Of a DNA stretch of 64,000 nucleotides, positions 35,942-44,611 are shown piece by piece (within the stretch, counting starts at the first letter, position 1; the number at the start of each line of letters is the position of its first letter). This DNA is from HK1 sp965220535. Lineage in GTDB: Bacteria; Pseudomonadota; Gammaproteobacteria; HK1. Both the position numbers and the translations under genes were made by a program. The stretch is from the NCBI GenBank assembly GCA_965220535.1, contig OZ244833.1, positions 124,001 through 188,000 on the forward strand, given 5' to 3'. The notes beneath the pieces are model-generated. The model made no database searches. It was not told where the DNA came from and saw only the letters and a list, made by a program, of their open reading frames with translations.

Positions 35942-37078
35942 TCATCCGGTTGTCTGCGCCACTTCCAGCACGGCCTCGGCGGCCTTGGTCGCGGCATCGT
36001 TGCGCAGTCGGCGGTGGATGCGCCGAAATGTCTCGATTCGCTCGGGACGGGGGTGATCGAGGCATTCCAGCACCTCAGGTCCCAGCCGCTCGGGGACGGC
36101 CTCGTCCTGCAAGAGTTCCGGAACCAAGCGCTCGCCCGCGAGGAGGTTGGGAAGTCCGATATGCGCCGCCAAGAGCAGCCGCCGACCTAGCAGCCACGTC
36201 AGCCGCATCGTGCGGTAAGTGATGACCATCGGTCGTTTGAGCAGCATGGCCTCGAGGGTCGCCGTCCCCGAAGCGAGCAGAACCGCATCGCTCGCGGCGA
36301 TCGCATCGCGCGCACCGCCGATCGACAAGGTGCAAGGAAGATCGGGGGCATGACGCGCCAGGGTCTGCGAGAAAATATCGAAGGTCGGTGAATCGGCGAG
36401 GGCACAAACGAAGCGAATCCCCGGTCTTCGTCGATGGATCCAACGGGCGGTGAGCGCGATGGGCTCGGCCAACGCTCGCAGCTCGCCGATACGGCTGCCG
36501 GGCAACAAGGCGACGATCTTCCCTTCCGCCTCGAGACCGAGCTTTGCGCGCGCCTTCTCGCGATCCGGTTCCATCTCGATTTCGTCGGCGAAGGGGTGTC
36601 CGACGAAGCGCACGGGGATACGATGCTCGGTGTAAAAATCCTCCTCGAAGGGAAAGAGGGTCAGCATCATATCCACCGCCCGGGCGATCTTGCGAAGCCG
36701 ATATCGTCGCCACGCCCAAACCGAGGGGCTGACGAAATGGACGGTACGCACTCCGGCACGACGCAAGGCGAGTTCCAACGAGAGATTGAAATCCGGGGCA
36801 TCCACGCCGATGAATATATCCGGGGGCTGTGCGATCCAGCGTCGGATCAGTCGCCGGCGCAGCCAGGCGAGCCCTAGGTAATCTTTGAGGACCTCGAATA
36901 GCCCCATGACCGAGAGGCGCTCGACGGGCGCAAGACAACGACAACCCGCCTCGATCATTCGAGGGCCGGCGATTCCTTCGCAGTGCAAGTCGGGGTGGCG
37001 GGCGCGCAAGGCTCGAATCAGGGCGCTTGCCAGCAGATCCCCCGATGGTTCCCCGGCGACGATGGCGATTTTGAGCAT
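35942..37078 (-). CDS. lpxB: lipid-A-disaccharide synthase
   Basis: 378 residues (E. coli 382). The N-terminus KIAIVAGEPSGDLLASALI is the family hallmark. PDIFIGVDAPDFNLSLE, HFVSPSVWAWRRYRLRKIA, FVGHPFADEI and LLPGSRIGEL mark this GT19 glycosyltransferase, and LASGTATLEAMLLKRPMVITYR forms the nucleotide-binding end. It joins UDP-2,3-diacylglucosamine to lipid X to form the lipid A disaccharide. The ATG at 37078 lies 520 bases after lpxA, a wide gap for this cluster. Confidence 0.95.
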   Translation of the reverse strand: MLKIAIVAGEPSGDLLASALIRALRARHPDLHCEGIAGPRMIEAGCRCLAPVERLSVMGLFEVLKDYLGLAWLRRRLIRRWIAQPPDIFIGVDAPDFNLSLELALRRAGVRTVHFVSPSVWAWRRYRLRKIARAVDMMLTLFPFEEDFYTEHRIPVRFVGHPFADEIEMEPDREKARAKLGLEAEGKIVALLPGSRIGELRALAEPIALTARWIHRRRPGIRFVCALADSPTFDIFSQTLARHAPDLPCTLSIGGARDAIAASDAVLLASGTATLEAMLLKRPMVITYRTMRLTWLLGRRLLLAAHIGLPNLLAGERLVPELLQDEAVPERLGPEVLECLDHPRPERIETFRRIHRRLRNDAATKAAEAVLEVAQTTG

Positions 37079-37599
37079 CCGCTTCTTGGCAAAATATCAT
37101 GCCTGCCCGGTGGTGGCGGCCCGCCCCGCCCGGAAAACCCGCGGGATCGGGGCGAAGATATCGATCGTTTTTCCTAGACCCGAGTCGTATCGCCGCGCCC
37201 GATTCCTCCCTTGCCCGATTTCGGTTTTTCGGATCGCTTCTCGGATCGCTTCTCGGATCGCTTCGAGGGGATCGAGCGGTCCGCTCGAGGATCTCCATCC
37301 GGCCATGGCCTTTGCCGCGGGCATCGCCTCGGTTTCGGTGTCGAGGGCGAGACTCGTTCTCGACGAGACGCATCCGGCGGGGGCCGCGAGTCGATCGACT
37401 TTCGAGACCGCCACCGTCATTTCGCAATGCGGCGTTTTCGATCCCCTTGCCACCGATCTCCTTTGCCCTTCGACGATGGTCGGCGCGAAGGATATCGCCT
37501 TGTCATCCCCGCGGGTCTTCGGCGCTTTCGATTTGCCGACGGGGTATCGAAAACGCCGCTCGAAGCCGGTCGGTCGATCGAGGGTTCGCGGAAGCGACG
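37079..37599 (-). other. 520-base gap between lpxA and lpxB with an uninterpreted open frame
   Basis: In many alphaproteobacteria this position holds lpxI. An open frame spans the gap on the minus strand, ending at 37097; its first ATG after lpxA is at 37420 and would give 107 residues. Codon use is GC-rich at third positions, like coding DNA. A segment around TSLALDTETEAMPAAKAMAG faintly recalls the LpxI C-terminus, but the match is too weak to call. Near its end the frame carries a 12-base unit repeated three times (37231-37266, Glu-Ala-Ile-Arg). It may be a remnant, a small gene, or chance. Confidence 0.25.
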
Positions 37600-38436
37600 T
37601 CAAGGAGCGTTTTCGGGGGTGTTTTCGGAGGCGTCTTCGGGGACGTTTTCGCGGCGCGGGCCGCGCTCGCGCACGATCCCTCGCTTCGATTGGCGCACGA
37701 AAGCGCAAAAACGCTCCACTTGCGGGATGTCGGCCGCCAGATCCGCCAGCCTTCCGATCGCGTCGTCGACGGTCAATCCTTGACGATAAACAGTGTGATA
37801 AGCGCTTTTCAACGAGCGCACCGTTTCTTTCGGCACCCCTCGCCGTTTCAGCCCCTCGCTGTTGAGGCCGCGAGGACTCGCCGGATTGCCGGCGGCGGTG
37901 ATAAAAGGAGGAATATCCTTCAGAGCGCATGAAGTCATCGCGAGAAAGGAGCCGGTGCCGATACGGCAGAACTGACGAACCGTCGAGAATCCACCCAAAA
38001 TCGCGTCGTCCTCGATCTCCACATGTCCGGCGATCGAAGCGGCGTTGGCCATGACGATCCCGTTGCCGAGCCGGCAGTCATGGGCGATATGGACGTATGC
38101 CATGATCCAGTTCCGATTCCCGATCCGGGTGAGCATCCCTCCGGGCTCGGTCCCCCGATTGAAGGTGCAGTATTCGCGGATGACGTTATCGTCCCCGATT
38201 TCCAGGCGAGACGACTCGCCCCGGTATTTCATATCCTGCGGGGCGCCTCCCAACGAGGCGAAGGAATGGATGCGGTTGTTGCGGCCGATACGGGTCGGGC
38301 CTTCGAGCACGACATGCGATCCGATCGTCGTGCCGCTGTCGATCTCGACTTCGGGGCCGATCACGCTGAAAGGTCCGACTTCCACATCGGGGGCGAGTTC
38401 GGCCCCGGAATCGACGATGGCGCCGGGGTGGATCAC
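37600..38436 (-). CDS. lpxA: UDP-N-acetylglucosamine acyltransferase
   Basis: 278 residues from a GTG at 38436 that overlaps the stop of the upstream fusion gene as GTGA. Left-handed beta-helix hexapeptide repeats run from MIHPGAIVDSGAELAPDVEVG onward. GGAPQDMKYRGE and the catalytic His in MAYVHIAHDCRLGN identify LpxA, and the C-terminal helices include GLNSEGLKRRGVP. The family normally ends about where SKRGIVR appears (E. coli 262 residues). Here about 20 extra residues of repeated Glu-Asn-x-Pro units (ENVPEDASENTPENAP) follow. It performs the first acylation step of lipid A synthesis. Confidence 0.95.
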   Translation of the reverse strand: MIHPGAIVDSGAELAPDVEVGPFSVIGPEVEIDSGTTIGSHVVLEGPTRIGRNNRIHSFASLGGAPQDMKYRGESSRLEIGDDNVIREYCTFNRGTEPGGMLTRIGNRNWIMAYVHIAHDCRLGNGIVMANAASIAGHVEIEDDAILGGFSTVRQFCRIGTGSFLAMTSCALKDIPPFITAAGNPASPRGLNSEGLKRRGVPKETVRSLKSAYHTVYRQGLTVDDAIGRLADLAADIPQVERFCAFVRQSKRGIVRERGPRRENVPEDASENTPENAP

Positions 38437-40055
38437 TCCCCTTCGTCCCGCAAGGCGCCGAGGATATCGGCGTCGGCCACGAGTTTGTCGTCCACCCTCG
38501 CTTTCGCCCCGATCTTCCAGATCCCGCGATTGGGGCGACGAAGGATGCGCACCTCGATGCGCAGCTGATCCCCGGGAACCACCGGCTGCCGGAAGCGAGC
38601 GCGGTCCACTCCGGCAAGGTAATACATCGCGGTGCGAGAGCGCTGTTCGAAAGAGCGCAATGCAAGAACGCCGGTGGTCTGAGCCATGGCCTCCAAGATC
38701 ATCACCGCCGGCATCACCGGACGGCCCGGAAAATGACCCGGGAAAAAGGGCTCGTTGATACTGACATTCTTGATCGCGACCATCGATTCCCCGGGCACGT
38801 AGTCGATCACCCGATCGATCAGCAAAAAGGGGTAGCGGTGCGGAAGGCAGGCGAGGATTTCTTCGATTTGCATGGCAGGCATAAAGTCTGACTCTCCGGT
38901 AAGCATTCGTTCGGCTCCGGTATCGTGTCGACGATCAAGCCGGGATTCTTGCGGTGCCCGAGGAGACGAAGAGTTCTTCGAGCGGGGCGTTTCACCGCCG
39001 TCTCGAAGGGCTTCGCTCTTCGGCGAAGGGGGGTTGCGGCGCTCGCTCTCGATCGAGGCCAAGCGTTTCGCCATTTCGTCGAGCCGCCGAAAACGGGCGA
39101 TATTACGTCGCCAGCGCAGATTTTCCTGCACCGGCATTCCGGATGAATAGGTGCCCGCTTCGCCGATGGAGGACGAAACCGCCGAGGTCGCGGTCAGCAC
39201 GACATCATCGGCGATTTCCAAGTGGCCGGCAATCGCCGCCGCTCCCCCGATCCGACAACGCTTGCCGATCCGGGCGCTCCCTCCGATGGCAACCCCGGCG
39301 GCGATGGCGGTATGGGCACCGATCGATACGTTATGGGCGATTTGGATCTGATTGTCGATCTTCACGCCATCTCCGATCACGGTATCCCCCAAAGCCCCGC
39401 GATCGACCGTGGTATTGGCGCCGATCTCCACATCGTTACCGATCCGCACCCCGCCGAGTTGGGGGATCTTGAACCAGCGCTCGCCCTCGGGAGCGAAGCC
39501 GAAACCGTCGCTTCCGATCACCGCACCGGGGTGCAAGATGACGCCGGCGCCGATGGTCACATTTTCGCCGATCACGACACGAGGATAGATGTGGCATCGA
39601 GGGCCGACGACCGAGCCCCGACCGAGAAACACGCCCGCCTCCAAGACGCCGGCTTCGCCGACCCTCGCTCCTTGTTCGATCACGCAGCCGCTGCCTATCG
39701 ATGCCCCGGGGGCGATGCTCGCGTCGGGATGGACAAAAGCGCCGGCAGCGATACCGGGCCCAGGCGAGAGCGGCGACGAGAACAGGGTCGCCGCCTTGGC
39801 GTAGGCGAGATAGGGATCATCGACGACCAAACTCGCCACGGGGCATTCGGCGACGAATTTCGGGGCGAGGATCACCGCCGCCGCCCGAGTCGATGCCAAA
39901 CGACTGCGGTAGCGGGTATTCGAAAAAAAGGAGATATCCTTCGGACCGGCCCCGTCCAAGGTGGCGATGCTTTCCACCTCGATGCCCGCGATATCGTCGG
40001 CACCGACGATGCGGCCCCCGATATACCCGGCGATCTCCTCGAGGCGATGCGACAT
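38433..40055 (-). CDS. lpxD-fabZ: fused LpxD acyltransferase and FabZ dehydratase
   Basis: 540 residues in one uninterrupted frame. Residues 1-340 are LpxD: N-terminal IATLDGAGPKDISFFSNTRY, then hexapeptide repeats with PHPGAVIGSDGFGFA-like and NQIQIAHNVSIG blocks (catalytic His), ending GEAGTYSSGMPVQENLRWRRN. After a 50-residue Ser/Arg/Pro linker, residues about 395-540 are FabZ: ILACLPHRYPFLLIDRV, the catalytic His in FFPGHFPGRPVMPAV and Glu in EAMAQTTG. LpxD adds the N-linked hydroxyacyl chain in lipid A synthesis; FabZ dehydrates hydroxyacyl-ACP and competes for the same substrate. Elsewhere these are two adjacent genes. FabZ may still also start internally at the Met codons near residue 390. 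Confidence 0.9.
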   Translation of the reverse strand: MSHRLEEIAGYIGGRIVGADDIAGIEVESIATLDGAGPKDISFFSNTRYRSRLASTRAAAVILAPKFVAECPVASLVVDDPYLAYAKAATLFSSPLSPGPGIAAGAFVHPDASIAPGASIGSGCVIEQGARVGEAGVLEAGVFLGRGSVVGPRCHIYPRVVIGENVTIGAGVILHPGAVIGSDGFGFAPEGERWFKIPQLGGVRIGNDVEIGANTTVDRGALGDTVIGDGVKIDNQIQIAHNVSIGAHTAIAAGVAIGGSARIGKRCRIGGAAAIAGHLEIADDVVLTATSAVSSSIGEAGTYSSGMPVQENLRWRRNIARFRRLDEMAKRLASIESERRNPPSPKSEALRDGGETPRSKNSSSPRAPQESRLDRRHDTGAERMLTGESDFMPAMQIEEILACLPHRYPFLLIDRVIDYVPGESMVAIKNVSINEPFFPGHFPGRPVMPAVMILEAMAQTTGVLALRSFEQRSRTAMYYLAGVDRARFRQPVVPGDQLRIEVRILRRPNRGIWKIGAKARVDDKLVADADILGALRDEGE

Positions 40056-40150
40056 GAACGGTAGCGGGCAAGCGAGGGTTTCGATATCAAGCCGCTCTGA
40101 AAAGAGCCGGCGAATCTATCGAATGCATCCGAAGGCCGGTGGCATCGATA

Positions 40151-40705
40151 TCAAGAATCGGGTTTTTCGAATCGGGTTTGCAGCCGCTCGAGGACGCGAT
40201 CGGTGATATCGACATTGGCCCCGGCGAAGATCACCCCATCGGTGATGATCAGGTCGTAGTTCTCCTCGCGCGCCATTTCCCGGATCACCTCGGCCATCAT
40301 CTTTTGCAAAGCGCTCAAATCCTCGCTGCGCCGCAGATTCAGATCCTCTCGGAATTCCTCTTGGGTGCGTCGCAACTCGCGCTCCAATCGCCGCAATTCT
40401 CCCTGCTGCCGGGTGCGCTCCTCCGCGGACATGATTGCGGCGTTGCGACGAAGGTTTTCCTCGCGGGTCGTCAACTCCTGCTGCTGGGCGAGGAGATCGC
40501 GATCCCTTTTCGCGAAATCCTCTTGGATCTGCTTGCTCGCGGCCTCCGATTGCGGCGCTTTGTCCAACAAGGCGGCGAAATTGACGAAGCCGACTCTGAC
40601 ATTCTGGGCGTTGGCGAAGCGTTCTGACGCCGTGGCCGCAAGCAGCAAGAAAACGATAGCGAGTATCGATACCATGCGCATCGACGAGTGGATCGAAATA
40701 GTCAT
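40151..40705 (-). CDS. skp: periplasmic chaperone Skp/OmpH
   Basis: 184 residues from the ATG at 40705, with AAAGG eight bases upstream; a TTG at 40729 overlaps the bamA stop and is less likely. A signal peptide (MRMVSILAIVFLLLAATASERFANA) is followed by VRVGFVNFAALLDKAPQ, the conserved start of mature Skp/OmpH. A long charged coiled coil (about 60-125) forms the tentacles, and YDLIITDGVIFAGANVDITDRVL closes the body domain. Skp carries unfolded outer-membrane proteins across the periplasm to BamA, encoded immediately upstream. Confidence 0.93.
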   Translation of the reverse strand: MTISIHSSMRMVSILAIVFLLLAATASERFANAQNVRVGFVNFAALLDKAPQSEAASKQIQEDFAKRDRDLLAQQQELTTREENLRRNAAIMSAEERTRQQGELRRLERELRRTQEEFREDLNLRRSEDLSALQKMMAEVIREMAREENYDLIITDGVIFAGANVDITDRVLERLQTRFEKPDS

Positions 40706-40725
40706 TTTTTGACCTTTGATGTCCT

Positions 40726-43071
40726 TCAAAAACTGGTACCGAAGGTAAATTGAAAGCTCTGGGTATCATCCCCGGGCTCCTCGCCGATCGGAGCGGCGAG
40801 GCTCAAAGTGAAAGGCCCGATCGGAGACAGCCATAGAGCGGAAAGTCCGGTCGAATAACGAAGCATATCGGAGTCGAAATCGTCGCCGGGGCCATAGACA
40901 TTGCCGATATCGAAGAAACTGGCGACCCTCAAAGCCCCGGCATTCTCGACGAAGGGGATCGGGATCACCAACTCCGCGCTTCCCACGGTTTTGAAGCTGC
41001 CCCCCAAAGGATCTCCCTTGGAATCCCGAGGCCCGAGGGTATTGGCGGTAAAGCCCCTCACCGAGCGCAAGCCCCCGGCGAAGAAGTTGTCGGTCAACGG
41101 CAGCTCCGTCAAATCCCCGTACCCTTCTCCGTATCCGACCTCGCCTTCGAGCATCAGGACGAAGCGGCCCGGGATCGGAAAGAGGTGCTGGTGCTGAGCG
41201 GATATCTTGTAATAGGTCAGATCGCCTCCGGGCAGGGCGACCTCCGCGCGCAAGCGCGACAGGCTGCCGGTGGTCGGCAATACCCAGCTATTGCGACCGT
41301 CCCGGGACCAAGAAGTGCTGGCGAGCAAAGTGACGAAATCCGGGCCGTTTTGCTCGTTGAAACGAATGATTTCCTCCGAGGGGGCCGTCCCCAAGATGAA
41401 ATCGGTTTGTTTGAATTCCAATCCCACCCGAATATCGGTGTATTCCGATACCGGAATCCCGAAGTTCAAGGCCGCTCCGATATCGTCGAGATTGTAGTCG
41501 GTAAGATTGGCGGCGCTGGCATCCGTACGGCGATTATAGGCATCGATACCCCGGCTGATACCGTCGATGGTCCAATAGGGATTCAACCAAGACACCGATA
41601 TATCCCGATTGACCTCGCTGTTATCGAAGGCGAGTTTGACGCGACTCCCGGTGCCGAGGAAATTTTTCTCGGTGATGCTGCTGCTCAAAACGGCTCCTTC
41701 GGATTGCGAAAAGCCGGCTCCGAGGAGAATATTGCCGGATGATTTTTCCGAGACCGAAATATCGATATCCACTTGATCGTCGGTATCTTGAACCGCGACG
41801 GTTTCGACCTCCACCGAATCGAAGAAATCCAAACGCTCGAGGCGTTCTTTCGATCGCCGGATCGCGCCGGTCGATACCCAACTGCCTTCTAGCTGTCGCA
41901 TCTCGCGGCGCAACACTTCGTCTTGAGTCTTCGCGTTGCCGCTGAAATTGATCCGACGAACATAGACCCTCTTGCCGGAATCGATATAGAAATCGAGATC
42001 GACCGCGCCCGTCTCGTCATCCAAGGTCGGCACGGCATTGACGCTGGCGAAAAGATATCCGTCATTGCCGTAACGTTCCCCGATCAGCCTCGAACTCTCG
42101 GTCACTTCCTGGCGGGAAAAGACATCGCCCGGCTCGACGATGATCAAGGCGCGGAGTTCTTCTTCGATATCCCCGATATCGCCTTGCAGATCGATGTCGC
42201 GTACGGTGTAGCGAACCCCCTCCGATAGATTGATGGTGATATAGATATCCTTTTTATCGGGGGTGATCGACACTTGGGTGGAGTCGATATTGAAGTTGAC
42301 GAAGCCTCGATCGAGGTAATAAGAGCGCAGGGTCTCGAGATCGGCGGCGAGTTTCGATTTGGAATAGAGGTTGGCGCTGCGAATGAAGGAAAAAAGCCCG
42401 CCGCTGATCGATTCGAACTCGTCGAGCAGGTCGTCCTCGGCGAAAGAGACGTTGCCGACGATATTGATTTGACGGATCCTTGCGGCAACCCCCTCGGAGA
42501 TATCGAAAGCCACCGCGACCCGATTTCGCTCGAGTTCGGTGACCGTGCTCGTGATACGGGCGCTGTAAAGGCCTTGGGCGAAATAGGCTCGACGGATTTC
42601 CTGTTCCACTTGCTCGAAGACGGATCGGTCGAATGCCCGGCCTTCGGTGAAACCGACGTTCTCCAAGGCGTTTTCGAGATTTTCGGTATCGATATTGCGG
42701 TTGCCGCTGAACTCGATCCGACCGATCGAGGGGCGCTCGACGACCGTGACCACCAAGATCCGACCTTCTCGAGAGATATCGAGGTCGCTGAAAAAGCCGG
42801 TTTGGAAAAGTTCCTTGATCGCCGCGGCGATACGATCGTCGTCGGCCGTATCCCCGACCTCGATCGGGAGATAGTTGAAGACGGTATCCGGAGAAATCCT
42901 TTGCAGCCCCTCGATCCGAATATCGTCGACGGTGAAGGGTTCGACCGCCGCCGCGATCTGCACGATCGCCCACAACAAAATAACGTGGATGAGGGAAAAA
43001 AGCGGACGATTCAAAAGAAATTTCCTCAGGCTCGAAAAACCCGTCGATATTCGAAGACAAAGAGCATCCAT
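40726..43071 (-). CDS. bamA: outer membrane protein assembly factor BamA
   Basis: 781 residues (E. coli 810). A signal peptide ends around AAAVEPF. Five POTRA domains follow, starting FTVDDIRIEGLQRISPDTVFNYLPI, with GRIEFSGNRNIDTENLENAL and RRINFSGNAKTQDEVLRREMRQLEG in later ones. The Omp85 barrel carries GLRSVRGFTANTLGPRD, equivalent to the conserved VRGF/Y loop 6 motif, and the chain ends in FTFGTSF with a terminal Phe. BamA inserts beta-barrel proteins into the outer membrane. It sits between rseP and skp, as in other gammaproteobacteria. Confidence 0.96.
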   Translation of the reverse strand: MDALCLRISTGFSSLRKFLLNRPLFSLIHVILLWAIVQIAAAVEPFTVDDIRIEGLQRISPDTVFNYLPIEVGDTADDDRIAAAIKELFQTGFFSDLDISREGRILVVTVVERPSIGRIEFSGNRNIDTENLENALENVGFTEGRAFDRSVFEQVEQEIRRAYFAQGLYSARITSTVTELERNRVAVAFDISEGVAARIRQINIVGNVSFAEDDLLDEFESISGGLFSFIRSANLYSKSKLAADLETLRSYYLDRGFVNFNIDSTQVSITPDKKDIYITINLSEGVRYTVRDIDLQGDIGDIEEELRALIIVEPGDVFSRQEVTESSRLIGERYGNDGYLFASVNAVPTLDDETGAVDLDFYIDSGKRVYVRRINFSGNAKTQDEVLRREMRQLEGSWVSTGAIRRSKERLERLDFFDSVEVETVAVQDTDDQVDIDISVSEKSSGNILLGAGFSQSEGAVLSSSITEKNFLGTGSRVKLAFDNSEVNRDISVSWLNPYWTIDGISRGIDAYNRRTDASAANLTDYNLDDIGAALNFGIPVSEYTDIRVGLEFKQTDFILGTAPSEEIIRFNEQNGPDFVTLLASTSWSRDGRNSWVLPTTGSLSRLRAEVALPGGDLTYYKISAQHQHLFPIPGRFVLMLEGEVGYGEGYGDLTELPLTDNFFAGGLRSVRGFTANTLGPRDSKGDPLGGSFKTVGSAELVIPIPFVENAGALRVASFFDIGNVYGPGDDFDSDMLRYSTGLSALWLSPIGPFTLSLAAPIGEEPGDDTQSFQFTFGTSF

Positions 43072-43154
43072 CGATGGGAAAAGCGCAGGCTGCAGGCTGC
43101 GCCTTCGGCGAATTATCGCACGATCTTACCCGACATCGGAATTTTTCGGGTTTA

Positions 43155-44552
43155 TCAGAACAACCTCGACAGATCGTTGTAAACGGCGAGGCTCATCAGG
43201 CCGACGACGAATGCCAATCCGATCCCGTTGGCGGCGGCATGGGCTCGTTCGGAAAGAGGTCGTCGGCGAATCGTCTCGATCACGCAAAAAAGAAGGTGCC
43301 CGCCATCGAGTATCGGGATCGGCAAGAGGTTGATGATCCCCAAGCCGATGCTGACCACCGCCATGAAGCCGAGAAAATCCGACACGCCGCTCCTGACGAA
43401 ATCGCCCGCATAGTCGGCGATGCCGATCGGCCCGTTGAGATGGCTCAAAGAGATATTCCCCGTCAGCATTTTTCCCATCAGGCGCAAGGTCAGCAAGGTG
43501 ATCTCGCCGGTCCGGTCGAGGCCGCCGATCAGCGCATCCCAAAGCCCGCGACGCTCGGTGAAGAAATATCGTTCGCGCACATCGGGAGCCAAGGCGCTAT
43601 CGGGTATCACCCCGATTCGCCCGAAGGTCTGCCCTTGCTCCTCGACCGCTTCGGGAATCACGTTCAGGACGATCGGCGGCTCGTCGTCGCGCTCGACGAG
43701 GAGCCGAATCGCTTGCTCCGGTCGAGCCCTTATCGCGATCACCAAATCCCCCCAGTTCTCGATCGACTCTCCGGCAGCTTCGATCACGCGATCCCCGGCG
43801 AGCAGGCCGGCGGCGGCGGCCGGGGAGTCGGCGACGACTTCTTCGATCACCGCCGGCAGCGGTGGCCGATCCGGCACGATCCCCAGCAGATCGAGGATCG
43901 AGCGTTGCGCGATATCCTCCGCGGAAATTCCTTGCAGATCGACGCTTCGCCGGCGCTCTCTTCCCGAGTCGTCGACGACCTCGATATCGATCGCTCTTTT
44001 GTCGAAGGCGGCGGCGACGATCATCGGCGAGGCGGTCACCCAAAGAGAGGTCGGCTCGCCGGCGACGGATCGCAATTCATCGCCCGGCCGAAAACCCGCC
44101 TGCGCCGCCGTCGAGCCGGGAACCACCTCCCCTACCAGAGGGCGCAGCCCCTCGACCCCCATGAGTTGGACGAGGGCGAAAGCGATCGCCGCAAAGAGGA
44201 AGTTGAAGGCCGGACCGGCGACGATCACCGCCGCGCGGGCGAGCAGGGGTTTGCGGTCGAAGGCCCGGTGTCGCTCCGATTCGTCGACCTCTCCCTCTTC
44301 CGCACGCTCGCCGAGCATGCGGACATAGCCGCCGATAGGAATGGCGCGAATGGCGTATTCCGTGCCGTCTTGACCACCGTAGCGGCGCCAAAGGCAAGTG
44401 CCGAAGCCGATGGAGAATGTCAGCACTTTGATGCCGCAACGCCGCGCCACCCAGTAGTGGCCGAATTCATGCACCGTGACCAGCACTCCGATCACGATCA
44501 GAAAGCCAAGCAGCGCGTACAAAAACTCAGATAGTCCGTGGAAAAAATCCAT
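43155..44552 (-). CDS. rseP: site-2 zinc metalloprotease RseP
   Basis: 465 residues (E. coli 450). The first membrane span carries the zinc site VTVHEFGHYWVARRCG (HExxH). PIGGYVRMLGE follows, then a span at AAVIVAGPAFNFLFA and two periplasmic PDZ domains (GEVVPGSTAAQAGFRPGDEL and VVADSPAAAAGLLAGDRV). The last spans contain LLPIPILDGGHLLF, the third zinc ligand region. RseP cleaves anti-sigma factors such as RseA in the envelope stress response and clears signal-peptide remnants. It lies between dxr and bamA, as in Pseudomonas. Confidence 0.96.
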   Translation of the reverse strand: MDFFHGLSEFLYALLGFLIVIGVLVTVHEFGHYWVARRCGIKVLTFSIGFGTCLWRRYGGQDGTEYAIRAIPIGGYVRMLGERAEEGEVDESERHRAFDRKPLLARAAVIVAGPAFNFLFAAIAFALVQLMGVEGLRPLVGEVVPGSTAAQAGFRPGDELRSVAGEPTSLWVTASPMIVAAAFDKRAIDIEVVDDSGRERRRSVDLQGISAEDIAQRSILDLLGIVPDRPPLPAVIEEVVADSPAAAAGLLAGDRVIEAAGESIENWGDLVIAIRARPEQAIRLLVERDDEPPIVLNVIPEAVEEQGQTFGRIGVIPDSALAPDVRERYFFTERRGLWDALIGGLDRTGEITLLTLRLMGKMLTGNISLSHLNGPIGIADYAGDFVRSGVSDFLGFMAVVSIGLGIINLLPIPILDGGHLLFCVIETIRRRPLSERAHAAANGIGLAFVVGLMSLAVYNDLSRLF

Positions 44553-44611
44553 GCTCGTCTCTTATCCGATTCCTTGGAATTTTTAGTGGTCGTCGATACC
44601 GAACGTAAGGT

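Noticed and set aside
37097..37930. 277-codon frame as a full gene overlapping lpxA
   Set aside because: Its first half is a shadow of lpxA in another frame; only the part in the lpxA-lpxB gap deserves attention.
38876..39010. Separate lpxD and fabZ genes
   Set aside because: No stop codon separates them in the given sequence, so a single fused product is the direct reading; an internal fabZ start remains possible.
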